NCBI GenBank assembly: GCA_963738205.1
Contig: CAVTVQ010000007.1
Location: forward strand, 1,054,001 to 1,118,000
Length of the DNA stretch: 64,000 bases
Direction: 5' to 3'
Source of the DNA: DATFQE01 sp963738205
Lineage (GTDB): Bacteria > Actinomycetota > Thermoleophilia > Gaiellales > Gaiellaceae
Shown: in pieces, positions 16,977 through 26,349 of the stretch
Layout of the letters: the number at the start of each line of letters is the position of its first letter
How positions within the stretch are numbered: the first letter of the stretch is position 1
The notes under the pieces: generated by a model
What the model was told of the DNA's origin: nothing
Seen by the model: only the letters and a program-made list of their open reading frames with translations
Databases searched by the model: none
Position numbers and translations under genes: made by a program

Positions 16977-17469
16977 ATGCGCACACGAACGAACAGAATC
17001 CGCAACGCCGTCAGGGTCGCGGTCATCGCGGGCGCGGCCGCCGCGTTGTGGCTGACACCGCTCGGCAGCGCGTTCGACGAGGTCAACGACAAGCCGGCGC
17101 CGCTCGGCATCGTCGGCATGAACGATGGCCAGACGCTCAGGGTCTCGATCGCCTACGTGAAGGGCTTCGACCCGCAGCCCGACCCGCCCGGCTGCCAGCT
17201 GGCGGTCGGCTTTGCGGACGAAGACGGCGTGACGGTCGGGAACCCGAACATCGTCGAGCTGAGGCCGGGCGCGTCGCAGTCGTTCGATCACGTCGCGATC
17301 GGCGATCCGGGTATCCGCCAGTACGTGCGCCCGATCGTCAGCGACGTGACCGCGCGCAGCGAGTGCCCGGCGGTTCGTGACCGGCGAGCTGCTCGACCGA
17401 GAGGGCGTCAGCGGGATCATCGTCTACGACAGCCAGCCTGTCGTCCCCAGCGTCTTCCAGGGGAAGTAG
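16977..17469 (+). pseudogene. Small exported protein, frameshifted near its C-terminus
   Basis: An ATG after AACAGGAG opens a signal peptide (LTPLGSAFDE) and a beta-rich domain (PLGIVGMNDGQTL, DPPGCQLAVGF). Coding character moves from one frame to another near 17365. The new frame reads FVTGELLDREGVSGIIVYD and stops at 17467-17469, while the original frame drifts to 17528 with non-coding codon use. Removing one C from the CCC at 17366-17368 restores a 163-residue protein. The shift could be a sequencing error. Family unknown. Confidence 0.65.
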
Positions 17470-17541
17470 GCGGGTGGAAGATCATCGCGATCCGCGCATC
17501 CGGCCTTTCGAACGAGTTCCTCGGCTAGAGAGGAGTGAGCC

Positions 17542-18204
17542 ATGAAACGCCGTCTGTCAACGCTTTTCATCGTTCTCGTTGCTTCGGTGTCGGCAGCTGC
17601 TGTTGCCGCAATCGTCTCGGCCGAGTCGGCGGAGAGCGCCCAAGGCGCGCAGCCTGTCAGCGAACAGAACGTCGATGCGACCGGTCTCATCCGCGTGCAC
17701 GAGCAGGGAACCGCCCGGGTCAGGGCGCTGCAGGATGGGGTCTGGAACGTCAACGTGACCGGGACGCCGACCGTGAAGGTCGACTCGTCGGAGCCCGTCG
17801 CCGTCCGGCCCGCCGAGGCGATCCAGCCGTTCGGGCGAGTGTTCGACCTGTCCGCCGCTGTAGGGGAACAGCTCGCGTTCGCCGCCCCGTTTCAGGTGCC
17901 GGCGGGGAAACGGCTTGTCATCCAGCACCTCACGTACTTCGCGAACGTCGCCGACGATGACGCCGTCAGCTCATTCGAGCTCTTCCTGGAAGTCGCGCCG
18001 GGTGAGCCTGCCGTCCCGTTCATCTTCAAGTCGGGCGACCGGGTTGGTGGAGGTACGAACGCTCTCTACGTTGGCGGCGAGAACGTTCAGAACCTCTATG
18101 TGCGCAGTGAGGGCTTCATCACTGCGCGGTTCGCGCGGCGGCAGGTTTCGACACCCGCCAGTGGGAGCCTGACGATCTCCGGCTACCTGGTGCAGGGCTC
18201 CTGA
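17542..18204 (+). CDS. Exported protein of unknown function
   Basis: This 220-residue protein has a signal peptide (VSAESAESAQG). The rest is beta-rich without Cys, with strands such as RLVIQHLTYFANV and SLTISGYLVQ, which suggests a jelly-roll or sandwich. It follows an AGAGGAG ribosome site and lies in line with the other exported genes. I do not recognise it. Confidence 0.75.
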   Translation: MKRRLSTLFIVLVASVSAAAVAAIVSAESAESAQGAQPVSEQNVDATGLIRVHEQGTARVRALQDGVWNVNVTGTPTVKVDSSEPVAVRPAEAIQPFGRVFDLSAAVGEQLAFAAPFQVPAGKRLVIQHLTYFANVADDDAVSSFELFLEVAPGEPAVPFIFKSGDRVGGGTNALYVGGENVQNLYVRSEGFITARFARRQVSTPASGSLTISGYLVQGS

Positions 18205-18233
18205 GCCTGGACGCCAGATCTGAAAGGAGAGCC

Positions 18234-19112
18234 ATGACGACGAACCTTCCTTCGCCAACGACACGATCGCCCTGGCGGCTGCTCGCGGTCGTGCTCGTCG
18301 CGCTCGCCGGGGTGGCCGGCCTCGGTGCTGCTCAGGCGCCGAGTGTCGCTCAGGCGGGAGCGGTGACAGTCAGTTGCGGCCAGACGCTGGTCGAGGACGC
18401 GAAGCTGGCCAACGACCTGACCGACTGCCCGGGTGACGGGCTTACGGCCGGAGCTGCCGGAATCACCGTCGACCTGAACGGCCACACGATCGACGGCTCG
18501 GGAGTTGGCATCGGCATCTTCAGCGGCAGTTTCGCGAACGTGACAATCCAAGGCGGCTCGGTCACTGAGTTCGGGACCGGGATCAGGATCGGGCTCGCCG
18601 CCCAGGGAAACAGCATCCGGAGCGTGCGCGTGTCGAAGAGCACAGCGAGGGGAATCGACGCCGAAGGGCCTCAGGCCTTGGTCACGGCATCGGTCGCGTT
18701 CGACAACGACGAAGCCGGGATCGGCATTTTCGGCGCCGGCAGCAGCGTCACCAATAGCACCGCGAACGGCAACGAAACTCTCGGGATCCGGGTGGCCGGA
18801 GCCGGGCCGACGAGGGTGAGCGGGAACACGGTGCTCAGCAACGGGACCGGGGGTGTCGACGCCGTCGGCGGTGCGCCCACGCAACTCACCAACAATGTGG
18901 CCAACGGGAACGGAGCCGCTGGGAACGGAGCCGCTGGCCTTTCTGTTCATGCGACCGTCGTCGAGGCGACGCTGACAAAGAACACCGCGTCCTTCAACAC
19001 CGGCCTCGGGATTCGCGCCGGCTCGGGCGGGGTGACCGACGGTGGTGGCAACAAGGCCGGCGGCAACGAGGACCTTCGTCAATGCCAGAACGTCGTCTGC
19101 GCTGCCCCCTGA
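18234..19112 (+). CDS. Exported right-handed beta-helix protein 1
   Basis: This 292-residue protein has a signal peptide ending near SVAQAGA. Repeated short turns (VDLNGHTIDGSG, NVTIQGGSVTEFG, then several N-x-N/G ladders) are the mark of parallel beta-helix (NosD/PbH1) proteins, often carbohydrate-binding or lyase-like. No catalytic residues can be named. Cys pairs occur at the N-terminus (VSCGQ, TDCPG) and at the end (RQCQNVVCAAP). Confidence 0.82.
   Translation: MTTNLPSPTTRSPWRLLAVVLVALAGVAGLGAAQAPSVAQAGAVTVSCGQTLVEDAKLANDLTDCPGDGLTAGAAGITVDLNGHTIDGSGVGIGIFSGSFANVTIQGGSVTEFGTGIRIGLAAQGNSIRSVRVSKSTARGIDAEGPQALVTASVAFDNDEAGIGIFGAGSSVTNSTANGNETLGIRVAGAGPTRVSGNTVLSNGTGGVDAVGGAPTQLTNNVANGNGAAGNGAAGLSVHATVVEATLTKNTASFNTGLGIRAGSGGVTDGGGNKAGGNEDLRQCQNVVCAAP
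18906..18935 (+). repeat. Two tandem 15-bp units inside the beta-helix gene
   Basis: GGGAACGGAGCCGCT occurs twice head to tail and adds an extra GNGAA turn. The in-frame length fits slippage without harm to the protein. Confidence 0.7.
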
Positions 19113-19151
19113 CCAAGCGCAAGAGCAAGAGACGCGACGGCTCGTAGCCGC

Positions 19152-19228
19152 TCAGGGCTGACCCTGATCGGAGACGTCGAAGTGCAGGTCCAGCCCTGAC
19201 GCGCCGGCACGCGCGACCCGCCTACCGT
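19152..19228 (+). promoter_or_regulatory. Tandem operators and -10 of the 19254 gene
   Basis: A perfect TCAGGG-ctga-CCCTGA (19152-19167) and GCAGGT-ccag-CCCTGA (19184-19199) start 32 bp apart. TACCGT (19223-19228) follows after 23 nt. This is the fourth promoter of the group. Confidence 0.6.
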
Positions 19229-19253
19229 CGTCGAAAGGGAAACGGAGGCAGAG

Positions 19254-20717
19254 ATGAGACCGATGACTCGCATGGCCACCCTGGCGCTGTACGCGGCGCT
19301 CGGTTGGGCGGGAGTGAGCCTGGCCGCACAGCCGGCGCTCGCCGACACGCTGTGCGTGGGCGGCGCGAAGCACGGCTGTTTCTCGACGATTCAGGCCGCG
19401 GTCGACGCGGCACAGGACGGTGACACGATCCACGTAGGCCCGGGCACGTACGCGGGCGGAATCACGATCGAGAAGGATCTCGCCCTCGTCGGCGCATCGG
19501 CCGGCGCCACGACCATCGCGGGCGGCGGACCGGTGATCACGATCGGGTTCGGTGCCGGCAAGCCGACCGTATCGATCAGCCGCGTCACGATCACCGGCGG
19601 TCTAAGCGACTCTCCCGGGTTCGCAGCCGGAGGCGGCGTCAAGATCGACTCCGCACCCGACAACTCCACCGGAGCGGCCGTGACGATCAGTGACAGCGTC
19701 ATTGCGGGGAACGTGGTGGAGGCGAAGTCGACCTTCTCCTCGCCGGCGCCGTGCGGCTCCGTCCCCTTCGACGAGTGCGCATTCGCGGCGGGCGGTGGGA
19801 TCGACAACTCCGGAAGCCTGACCGTCACGCGCACGCGGATCAGCGGCAACAGGGCCGGCGGCGGCGTCACGATGTACGGCTTCGGCGGTGGCATCGCGAA
19901 TCATCCGCAGGGCACGCTCACGTTGAGACGGAGCATCGTGACTGGCAACCGGGCGGTTGTGACTGTCCCGAACGGACGCTTCACGGACGGGGGCGGGATC
20001 GCCGACAACGGTGTGCTCCAAATAGAGAACAGCGTCGTCAGCGGCAACACCTCCGAGGTCACGAGCTCGGTGGCAAGCACGTTCCCCTTCGACGTCCAGC
20101 AGATCGCGAACGCCGGCGGTATCTACATCACCGGGTCGGCAACGATCACGGGCAGCTCGATCAGCGGTAACAAGGTCAATTCGAGCAACGCCGTGGGCGA
20201 TGCTCAAGCGGCGGCCGGGGGCATCGACCAAGACGGCTCGCTCCTGCTTCGCCAAAGCAGACTCAACGACAACCAGGTGCGCGCCGGCGTCACGCCTGGG
20301 TCGAGCAGCAGCGCGGTTGCGACGAACGGCGGAATCGAGGGCCAGGGTGACACGACCGTCCACGACAGCCTGATCAGAGGCAACAGCATCACCGCCCTCA
20401 GCCGTGCAGGAACGGTCATCGCCGCAGGCGGAGGCCTGGGGAACATCGGCCTGACGACGATGCAGCGCACGCTGGTGATCGGCAATCGCGTAACAGCGGA
20501 CGGCAGCGGTGGAAACGTGCTCGGCGGAGGAATCTTCAACATCAGCCTCGGCGGCCCAGCGCAACTCACACTGCTCGACAGCGTCGTGACGGCCAACACG
20601 CTGAACGCCAACCCGGCGATCACACCACTGGGCGGCGGGATCTTCAATGACGCCGCGTTCACGCTGACCCGCACCGTCGTGGCCGGGAACGACCCCGATC
20701 AGTGCTTCGGCTGCTGA
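19254..20717 (+). CDS. Exported right-handed beta-helix protein 2
   Basis: This 487-residue protein has a signal peptide (AQPALADTL) and the usual start of surface beta-helix proteins, CFSTIQAAVDAAQDGDTI then GTYAGGITI. About ten coils of the form GGGI-N-T-L-x-R-S-x-V-x-G-N follow, as in polymorphic outer-membrane or pectate-lyase-like repeats. The last residues (DQCFGC) may form a disulphide. It may bind or cleave a polysaccharide; no active site is evident. Confidence 0.85.
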   Translation: MRPMTRMATLALYAALGWAGVSLAAQPALADTLCVGGAKHGCFSTIQAAVDAAQDGDTIHVGPGTYAGGITIEKDLALVGASAGATTIAGGGPVITIGFGAGKPTVSISRVTITGGLSDSPGFAAGGGVKIDSAPDNSTGAAVTISDSVIAGNVVEAKSTFSSPAPCGSVPFDECAFAAGGGIDNSGSLTVTRTRISGNRAGGGVTMYGFGGGIANHPQGTLTLRRSIVTGNRAVVTVPNGRFTDGGGIADNGVLQIENSVVSGNTSEVTSSVASTFPFDVQQIANAGGIYITGSATITGSSISGNKVNSSNAVGDAQAAAGGIDQDGSLLLRQSRLNDNQVRAGVTPGSSSSAVATNGGIEGQGDTTVHDSLIRGNSITALSRAGTVIAAGGGLGNIGLTTMQRTLVIGNRVTADGSGGNVLGGGIFNISLGGPAQLTLLDSVVTANTLNANPAITPLGGGIFNDAAFTLTRTVVAGNDPDQCFGC

Positions 20718-20753
20718 TCGGCGCGTGGAATCAGGATACGAGACAATCGGCAC

Positions 20754-22185
20754 ATGCCCTATCGCCACGTCCGCTCCGCCTTCCTCGCGGCGGCCGCACT
20801 CCTTGCGGCCGCCGCGGGGTGCGGCGGCTCGGGAGGGACCAAGGCGGGCGACGCCTTGGAGGGCAAACCCGTTGTCCTGAAACTCGAGAGCGAGGACGAC
20901 CTGTCGGTCTCGGGAGCGCCTGAGTTCGCCAAGGCTGTCGAGCGACTCTCCGGCGGATCGCTGAGGATCGAGTTCGTCCAAGCCGGGCGGGGCGCGGAGG
21001 TCGACTTCGAGCGAGGCGTCATCGAGGATGTTCGCAAGGGGAGAGCGCAGCTCGGGATCGTCGGCGTCCGAGTCTGGGACATGCTGGGCGTGCCGAGCTT
21101 CCAAGCGCTCGTCGCACCGTTCCTCGTCGACAGCCAGGAGCTCCAGCGGCGGGTGCTCGAGAGCCCGCTCGCCGCCCGCATGCTCGACGGCGTCGAGGCT
21201 GCGGGCGTCGTCGGGGTGGCAGTGCTCCCCGGGCCCCTGCGCCGGCCGTTCGGCGTCTCGCGCACGCTCGCCGGGCCTGAGGACTACCGGGGTGCGATGA
21301 TCGGGATCCGGCCCGGCGGCGTCGCGCAGGCAGCCTTTCGCGCGTTGGGGGCGGTGCCGAAGGGTTACGTGCCCGAGGGCGCTGGCCGGCTTCGACGGTG
21401 CCGAGCTCGACCCCACGACCATCGCCTACAACGACTTCGACCGGCGAGCGCTGACATCGAACGTCGTCCTCTGGCCGAAGCCCTACTCGATCGTGATGAA
21501 TCGGAAGGCTTCCGCCGCCCTCACGGCCACGCAGCTCGAGCTTCTGCGCCGCGCCGGTCGAGAGGCGGCGGTGCCGGAGCTGCGCCAGATCGAGCGAGAC
21601 GAGGCGACGTCGCTCTCCGAGATTTGCCGGCGCGGACGGCCCTCCGTCGTGACCGCGTCTGCCTCCGAGCTCGCGGCTCTGCGCTCGGCCGTGCGTCCGG
21701 TCTACGAGCGGCTCGAGCGGGACGCACTGACGAAGGAGCTGATCGCGGCGATCGCCGAGTTGCGAGCCGAGGAACCGGCCGGGCCCAAGCTGGCGGGGTG
21801 CGTCGGAGCCCCCAAGCTCAGTGCGAAGCCAGGCGCGGACGCGCTCGCAGGGCGCTGGGAGACGACATGGACGCGCGAAGGGCTGAGAGCTGTAGGCCTT
21901 GCGCCCAAGGACGCCGAAGCGATCAGCGGGCACCACACCGTCCAGTTCGCGGGCGGCCGCTTCCGCTTCCAAGGTGACCCGGGCAGCGGCAAGTCCTCGA
22001 CGGGCACGTATGAGGTCGAAGGCGACCTCATCAGGCTCCTCTTCGAGACAGGTATCGCCCTTCAGCTCGGGAGAACCTACGAGCTCAAATGGAGTGTCTA
22101 CCGCGGCTCGCTCACGTTCTCGGCGGTCGCAGGCAGGGAGCCACTGCTGGCGTTTCTCAGTGCTCCGTACACGCGGCTTCGCTAG
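20754..22185 (+). pseudogene. TRAP-type lipoprotein 2, frameshifted; lacks the N-terminal domain
   Basis: The lipobox AAGC is followed directly by the DctP domain (VVLKLESEDDL, IVGVRVWDMLG, ALVAPFLVDS). Near 21377 the frame changes: GFDGAELDPTT, ALTSNVVLWPKP and IVMNRKASAALT continue in the next frame to the stop at 22185. Removing one G from GGG at 21377-21379 rejoins the halves into about 476 residues. Unlike paralogues 1 and 3 it has no 200-residue beta domain after the lipobox. It may be a real mutation or a sequencing error. Confidence 0.75.
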
Positions 22186-22186
22186 C

Positions 22187-22209
22187 CGTGACGGATCTCG
22201 GCCGTCACG
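22187..22209 (+). terminator. Hairpin after lipoprotein 2
   Basis: CGTGACGG (22187-22194) and CCGTCACG (22202-22209) pair perfectly around a 7-nt loop, right after the stop codon. Confidence 0.5.
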
Positions 22210-22309
22210 CGCGTGCCGCCGCCGGACTGCTGTCGACCTCGAGGCCACAGAAGGCTCGACGGCCAGATGCAGGTTAACGGCCGTGCGACAATCGCATCAG
22301 GGAGGTTTC

Positions 22310-24334
22310 GTGTACCCACGAGCCGTACCTGCGGCCTTGATCGCGGTGCTGACCGCGGTGCTGACGGGCTGCGGCGGCTCCGGTGGCGGCGCCCCCGTGA
22401 GAGACGAGGCCCCAGGCGCGACCCCCGCTCGTTACCGAGACGCGGCCGGAGACGGCGGCGCGCTGCCCGACATCCGCCGGATCGACGTCACCAGCACGCC
22501 TCGCGGCCGGATCTCGTTCCGCGTCGAGCTCGGTCAGGTCCGCTTCGAACGGCGCTTCGTCATGCCGCTTGCCGAGCTGTGGCTCGACACGGACGCGGAT
22601 CCGGAGACCGGCGACACCACACTCGAGGGTGCCGGCGGGGCCGACTACGTGCTCGCGTTCTACAACTTCAAGCCTCCAAGCGGTCCAGTCTGCGGCAGCG
22701 GACTGGCAGGTAACGGCTGTCTTAGACGGTGGAGCGGGAGCGCCTGGACGACGGCGGCCGCGCCGTCGGCGCGGCTCGCACGCACGGCGTCCGGCTTCAG
22801 GTTCTCGATCAACCGAAGCGACCTCGGGGTCGCCGACGAGTTCAATTTCTTCGCTGTACGCAGGGCAACCCCGTACGGCTTCGCGGATCGGGCTCCGGGC
22901 ACGGGCACCTTCAACTACTCGCTCGCCCTCGGCGGCCCCCGAGCGACGGTCGCCTCTGCCGCGAACGAGCGCACCGACAAGGCCGGGGGAAGGTCTGAAG
23001 GAAAGCGGGTCGTTCTGACGCTCGCGACGCACGACTACCTCGACACCAACCCGGAAGCCGCGAGCTTCATGGCTGCGCTCGAGAAGCGTTCCGGCGGTTC
23101 GATCGCGATCGACCTCAGGGACGGCTGGAGGTTCGACGAAATCGAATCGGAACGAGGCACGATCGCCGATGCCGCGCATGGCGACGTGGATCTCGCCCTG
23201 GTGGGCGCCCGGGCTTGGGACACCGCGGGCGTGACCAGCTTTCGGGCTCTTGTGGCCCCGTTCCTCGTGGACAGCTTCGCGCTGCAGGGGGCCATGCTCG
23301 ACAGCCCGCTGTTGGAGCGCGTGCTGGAAGGTGTCGAGGCGCGTGGTCTCGTCGGCCTCGCAGTGCTCCCGGGTCCGTTGCGGAGACCGCTCGGCGTCGA
23401 GCGGTCCCTGGTCGGTCCAAAGGACTACCGCGGCGCCGACATCGGTATTCGTCCGGGAGGAGTCGCGAGCGCGACTTTCGCCGCCCTCGGCGCCCGAGCC
23501 TTTGGCACACACGCCGAGGACTCCCGTCCCGGCGAGCTCCCCGGCTTCGATGGTTCAGAGCTCGACGTGACGACGATCCTCAACAACAGGTACGACACCC
23601 ATGCCCGGGCGCTCACCGCGAATGTCGTGCTCTGGCCGAGGGTGTCGACCCTCGTAATGAACCGCAAGGCGTTCGACGCCTTGACGTCCGAGCAACAGGA
23701 ACTCCTTCGAGCGGCGGGTCGCGAAGTCGTCGACCCGCTGCTCGAGGTGCTCCGACGCGACGAGCAGGCTGCGCTCGCCTCACTCTGCCGGGAGAACCGT
23801 GTCGGACTCGTGACAGCTTCTGCAGCCGAGCGCGCTGCGCTCCGCCGGGCGGTCCAGCCCGTCTACGACGAGCTCGAGCGCGACGCGCTGACGCGGGACC
23901 TCATTACAGGGATCGAGACAAGGGGGTCCGAGCTTGCAAGCGCCCCGGAGCCTCTGCGCTGCAGCACGCGGCTTTCGAACCCGACCCGAACCGCCCTGGA
24001 CGGCCTGTGGAGGGCAGACCTGACCCCCAGGGCACTACTCGCGGCCGGCGCGTCCCGGCAAGAGGTCGCGCTCATCCGAGGACCGATGACGCTTGATCTC
24101 GACGGCGGAGCCTGGGTGGGCCAGATGCTGAAGGGCGTTCTCCGCGGAACCTACAGCGTCGACGGCGAGGTCTTGCGGCTAACGGTCCACTCTTGCCGCC
24201 CGAAGCGTATCTGTGCGCCTGGCCAGGCAAGCGAATACCGCTGGAGCCTGTACCGCGACAAGCTGACCCTTTCTCGGAGTCGCCGCTTCGTCTTGCCGGC
24301 GTTGGTGGCGTCGCTCTGGACCCGGGACAACTAG
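22310..24334 (+). CDS. TRAP-type (DctP-like) lipoprotein 3 with extra N-terminal domain
   Basis: This 674-residue protein starts at GTG after GGAGGT, with lipobox LTGC. It has the same three-part build as lipoprotein 1: a beta domain (ELWLDTDADPETG, FNYSLALGG), a DctP domain (DVDLALVGARAWD, LTANVVLWPRV, LVMNRKAFDALT) and a C-terminal domain (DGLWRADLT, then SEYRWSLYRDKL). Identity with lipoprotein 1 is plainly high along the whole length, so this is a local duplication. No TRAP permease is nearby. Confidence 0.86.
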   Translation: MYPRAVPAALIAVLTAVLTGCGGSGGGAPVRDEAPGATPARYRDAAGDGGALPDIRRIDVTSTPRGRISFRVELGQVRFERRFVMPLAELWLDTDADPETGDTTLEGAGGADYVLAFYNFKPPSGPVCGSGLAGNGCLRRWSGSAWTTAAAPSARLARTASGFRFSINRSDLGVADEFNFFAVRRATPYGFADRAPGTGTFNYSLALGGPRATVASAANERTDKAGGRSEGKRVVLTLATHDYLDTNPEAASFMAALEKRSGGSIAIDLRDGWRFDEIESERGTIADAAHGDVDLALVGARAWDTAGVTSFRALVAPFLVDSFALQGAMLDSPLLERVLEGVEARGLVGLAVLPGPLRRPLGVERSLVGPKDYRGADIGIRPGGVASATFAALGARAFGTHAEDSRPGELPGFDGSELDVTTILNNRYDTHARALTANVVLWPRVSTLVMNRKAFDALTSEQQELLRAAGREVVDPLLEVLRRDEQAALASLCRENRVGLVTASAAERAALRRAVQPVYDELERDALTRDLITGIETRGSELASAPEPLRCSTRLSNPTRTALDGLWRADLTPRALLAAGASRQEVALIRGPMTLDLDGGAWVGQMLKGVLRGTYSVDGEVLRLTVHSCRPKRICAPGQASEYRWSLYRDKLTLSRSRRFVLPALVASLWTRDN

Positions 24335-24393
24335 TCCCATCTCGGCGCCTCCCCCACGTCCTGCGCGGGCTCGCTCCGTCAGGTCGCCTAGCC

Positions 24394-25962
24394 CTAGAGC
24401 GTGATCTCGGCACGAACGCGCGTGCCGGCACCCGGCGGGCTCTCCAGACGGAGCTCGCCGCCGAGGGCCCGCACGCGGTCGGCGAGGCCGCGCAGGCCCG
24501 AGCCGCGCGCGGCGCTGGCACCGCCGACGCCGTCGTCCGCGATCGTGACGACGACGCGCTCGCGCTCGTGCCTCACGTCAATCGAGATGCGGGACGCGCG
24601 TGCGTGCTTGGCGGCGTTGGCGAGCGCCTCGGAGCAGACGAAGAAGAGCCCTGTCTCGACGGGGCCGGGGAGGCGCGCAACCTCGCCGGTCAGGTCGACG
24701 GGAACGGGCGACCGCTCGGCGAGCACCCCGAGCGCCGGCATGAGCCCACCGGCGGTCAGAGCCCCGGGATGCACGCCCTGCGCGAACTCGCGGAGTTCGC
24801 GGCGAGTCGAGTCGAGGTCGCCTTCGACGGTCGCGATTGCATCCGTGTCGTCGACCGTGGCTTCGGCGCGGGCCGCTTCGAGCAGGGCATGGACGTTCTC
24901 GAGCCGACGCTCGGCTCCGAGCCGCAGCTCGCGCTCGAGCCGGCGCCGCTGCTCGTCGGCTGCCCGAAGAATCCGGCGGCGCGACGCCTCGAGCTCCTCG
25001 GCGCGGCCGCGTGCTTCCGCCTGCAGCCGCGCGTTGGCAACGGCGACGCGCGCCGCGGCGGCTACCGATTCCACGAGGTGCTTGTCGGCCAGCAGGGCTT
25101 CGTCGTGCACCAACACGGCGACCTGCTCGCCGCCGTCGACGATCGCGGTGACGCCTCGCCCGGAGCCGGAGCGCGGCAGCTCGACCGAGCGACCGGCGTC
25201 GTCGATGAAGCCGTCGGCTTCGGCGACGCGGTAGCCGAGGACGAGCGACGGGTCGCCGAGTGCACGGGCGAGCTTGGCTCGCAGGGTGCCCGTCTCCTGA
25301 TCCCCGAGGTCGACGACCAGCCCGGTCACGACCGCGTCGGTCCAGCGCCCGCGGAGCAGGTCGCGCAGGAGGACGACCGCGATCGACGCGATCACGGCGT
25401 CGTATGTCCAGAGGACCGCGCGGTCGGCGTCCCAGCTCAAGAGCCGGTTGAGCGCGCCCAGCGCGAGCACTCCCGCGAAGGCGAGCGCCGCCCCGAGGGC
25501 GGGGCCGCCGGCTTTGCGGGCCGGTCCCGACGTGCGTAGGAAAACCTGGAGCGCCGAGAGCGCGATCAGCCCGCTGAGCGTCAGCGTTAGCACGTCGTTC
25601 GCCGCCAGCGGCTCCACGACCGAGGCGACGTACGCGATCGCGACGACGGCGGTCGCCAGCCGGGTCGGAAGCCGACCGGTCGGATAGGACAGGTGGAGGT
25701 GGACCAGCGGGCCGCGGTGCAGGTAGAGGAGCGGCTGCCCGATGTTCCCGAGGAACCAGGTGAGCCCGGCGAGCCCCATCAGCGGCCCGACGCGGCTCTC
25801 CGGCCGCCGCTGCCACGCGATCGTCCCGCAGACGAGCAGCAGGGAGCCGACCGTGAAGTCCGCGACGGTGAGGGCCGGCCCCAGGGCGGGGCTGTAGAAG
25901 GCCCACTCGACCACGAGCCCGAAGGCGATCCCCGCGGCCAGGAGCGCCGATTGGATCCGCAT
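24394..25962 (-). CDS. Membrane histidine kinase HK2: ATPase intact, phospho-acceptor His replaced by Arg
   Basis: This 522-residue protein has seven or so membrane segments in its first 200 residues, including the SYPTGRL motif shared in form with HK1 (AYPGGRL), then a GAF-like linker and a dimerisation helix. Where HisKA_3 kinases have D-L-H-D-G-A the sequence is ELRLGAERRL, with Arg347 (codon 24922-24924) at the His position. The ATPase domain is complete: N-box EALANAAKHA (Asn449), DDGVGGA and GLRGLADRV. It can probably bind ATP but cannot phosphorylate itself on this helix. Coupled to RR2, 5 nt upstream. Confidence 0.9.
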   Translation of the reverse strand: MRIQSALLAAGIAFGLVVEWAFYSPALGPALTVADFTVGSLLLVCGTIAWQRRPESRVGPLMGLAGLTWFLGNIGQPLLYLHRGPLVHLHLSYPTGRLPTRLATAVVAIAYVASVVEPLAANDVLTLTLSGLIALSALQVFLRTSGPARKAGGPALGAALAFAGVLALGALNRLLSWDADRAVLWTYDAVIASIAVVLLRDLLRGRWTDAVVTGLVVDLGDQETGTLRAKLARALGDPSLVLGYRVAEADGFIDDAGRSVELPRSGSGRGVTAIVDGGEQVAVLVHDEALLADKHLVESVAAAARVAVANARLQAEARGRAEELEASRRRILRAADEQRRRLERELRLGAERRLENVHALLEAARAEATVDDTDAIATVEGDLDSTRRELREFAQGVHPGALTAGGLMPALGVLAERSPVPVDLTGEVARLPGPVETGLFFVCSEALANAAKHARASRISIDVRHERERVVVTIADDGVGGASAARGSGLRGLADRVRALGGELRLESPPGAGTRVRAEITL

Positions 25963-25967
25963 GCGGC

Positions 25968-26315
25968 CTAGCGGGCCACGGCGGCGGCCAGCGTCTCGCC
26001 GGAGAGCTCGCTCTTCGCGACAAAAGGCCAGTCGGCCGCGGCGAGCCGGCGACGAAAGGACGCAATGCCTCGGCTCGAGGTGAGCACCACGGCGGGACCG
26101 TCGGCCGGGAGCTGCTCCGCGACGGCGAACCCGTCGAAGTCGGGCAGCTGGATGTCGAGTAGCACGACGTCTGGCCGCAGCTCGGCAATCGCCGTGAGCG
26201 CCGACGCGCCGTCGGCCGCCTCACCGACGACGTCGAAGCCCTCCGCTTCGAGGAGCGCCCGTGCGGCCACGCGAAACGCGTCGTGGTCGTCGACGATCAG
26301 AACCCTCTGCCGCAT
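25968..26315 (-). CDS. Single-domain response regulator (RR2)
   Basis: The 115 residues form only a receiver: DD at 9-10, phospho-acceptor Asp54 (VVLLDIQLPDFDG), Thr/Ser of VVLTSSRG and Lys of FVAKSE. There is no output domain, so it can act as a phosphate sink, a relay or a protein-protein switch. It is the first gene of the RR2-HK2 operon and is divergent from the secreted-protein gene at 26481. Confidence 0.9.
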   Translation of the reverse strand: MRQRVLIVDDHDAFRVAARALLEAEGFDVVGEAADGASALTAIAELRPDVVLLDIQLPDFDGFAVAEQLPADGPAVVLTSSRGIASFRRRLAAADWPFVAKSELSGETLAAAVAR

Positions 26316-26349
26316 GCCCCAACTGTCGCAGAGGCCTGCCTCGCCTGCC

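Noticed and set aside
24378..24402. A TCAGGT...CCCTAG pair near the HK2 end as another operator
   Set aside because: Half-site spacing is seven rather than four, it lies at the 3' ends of two genes, and no -10 follows at 22 nt.
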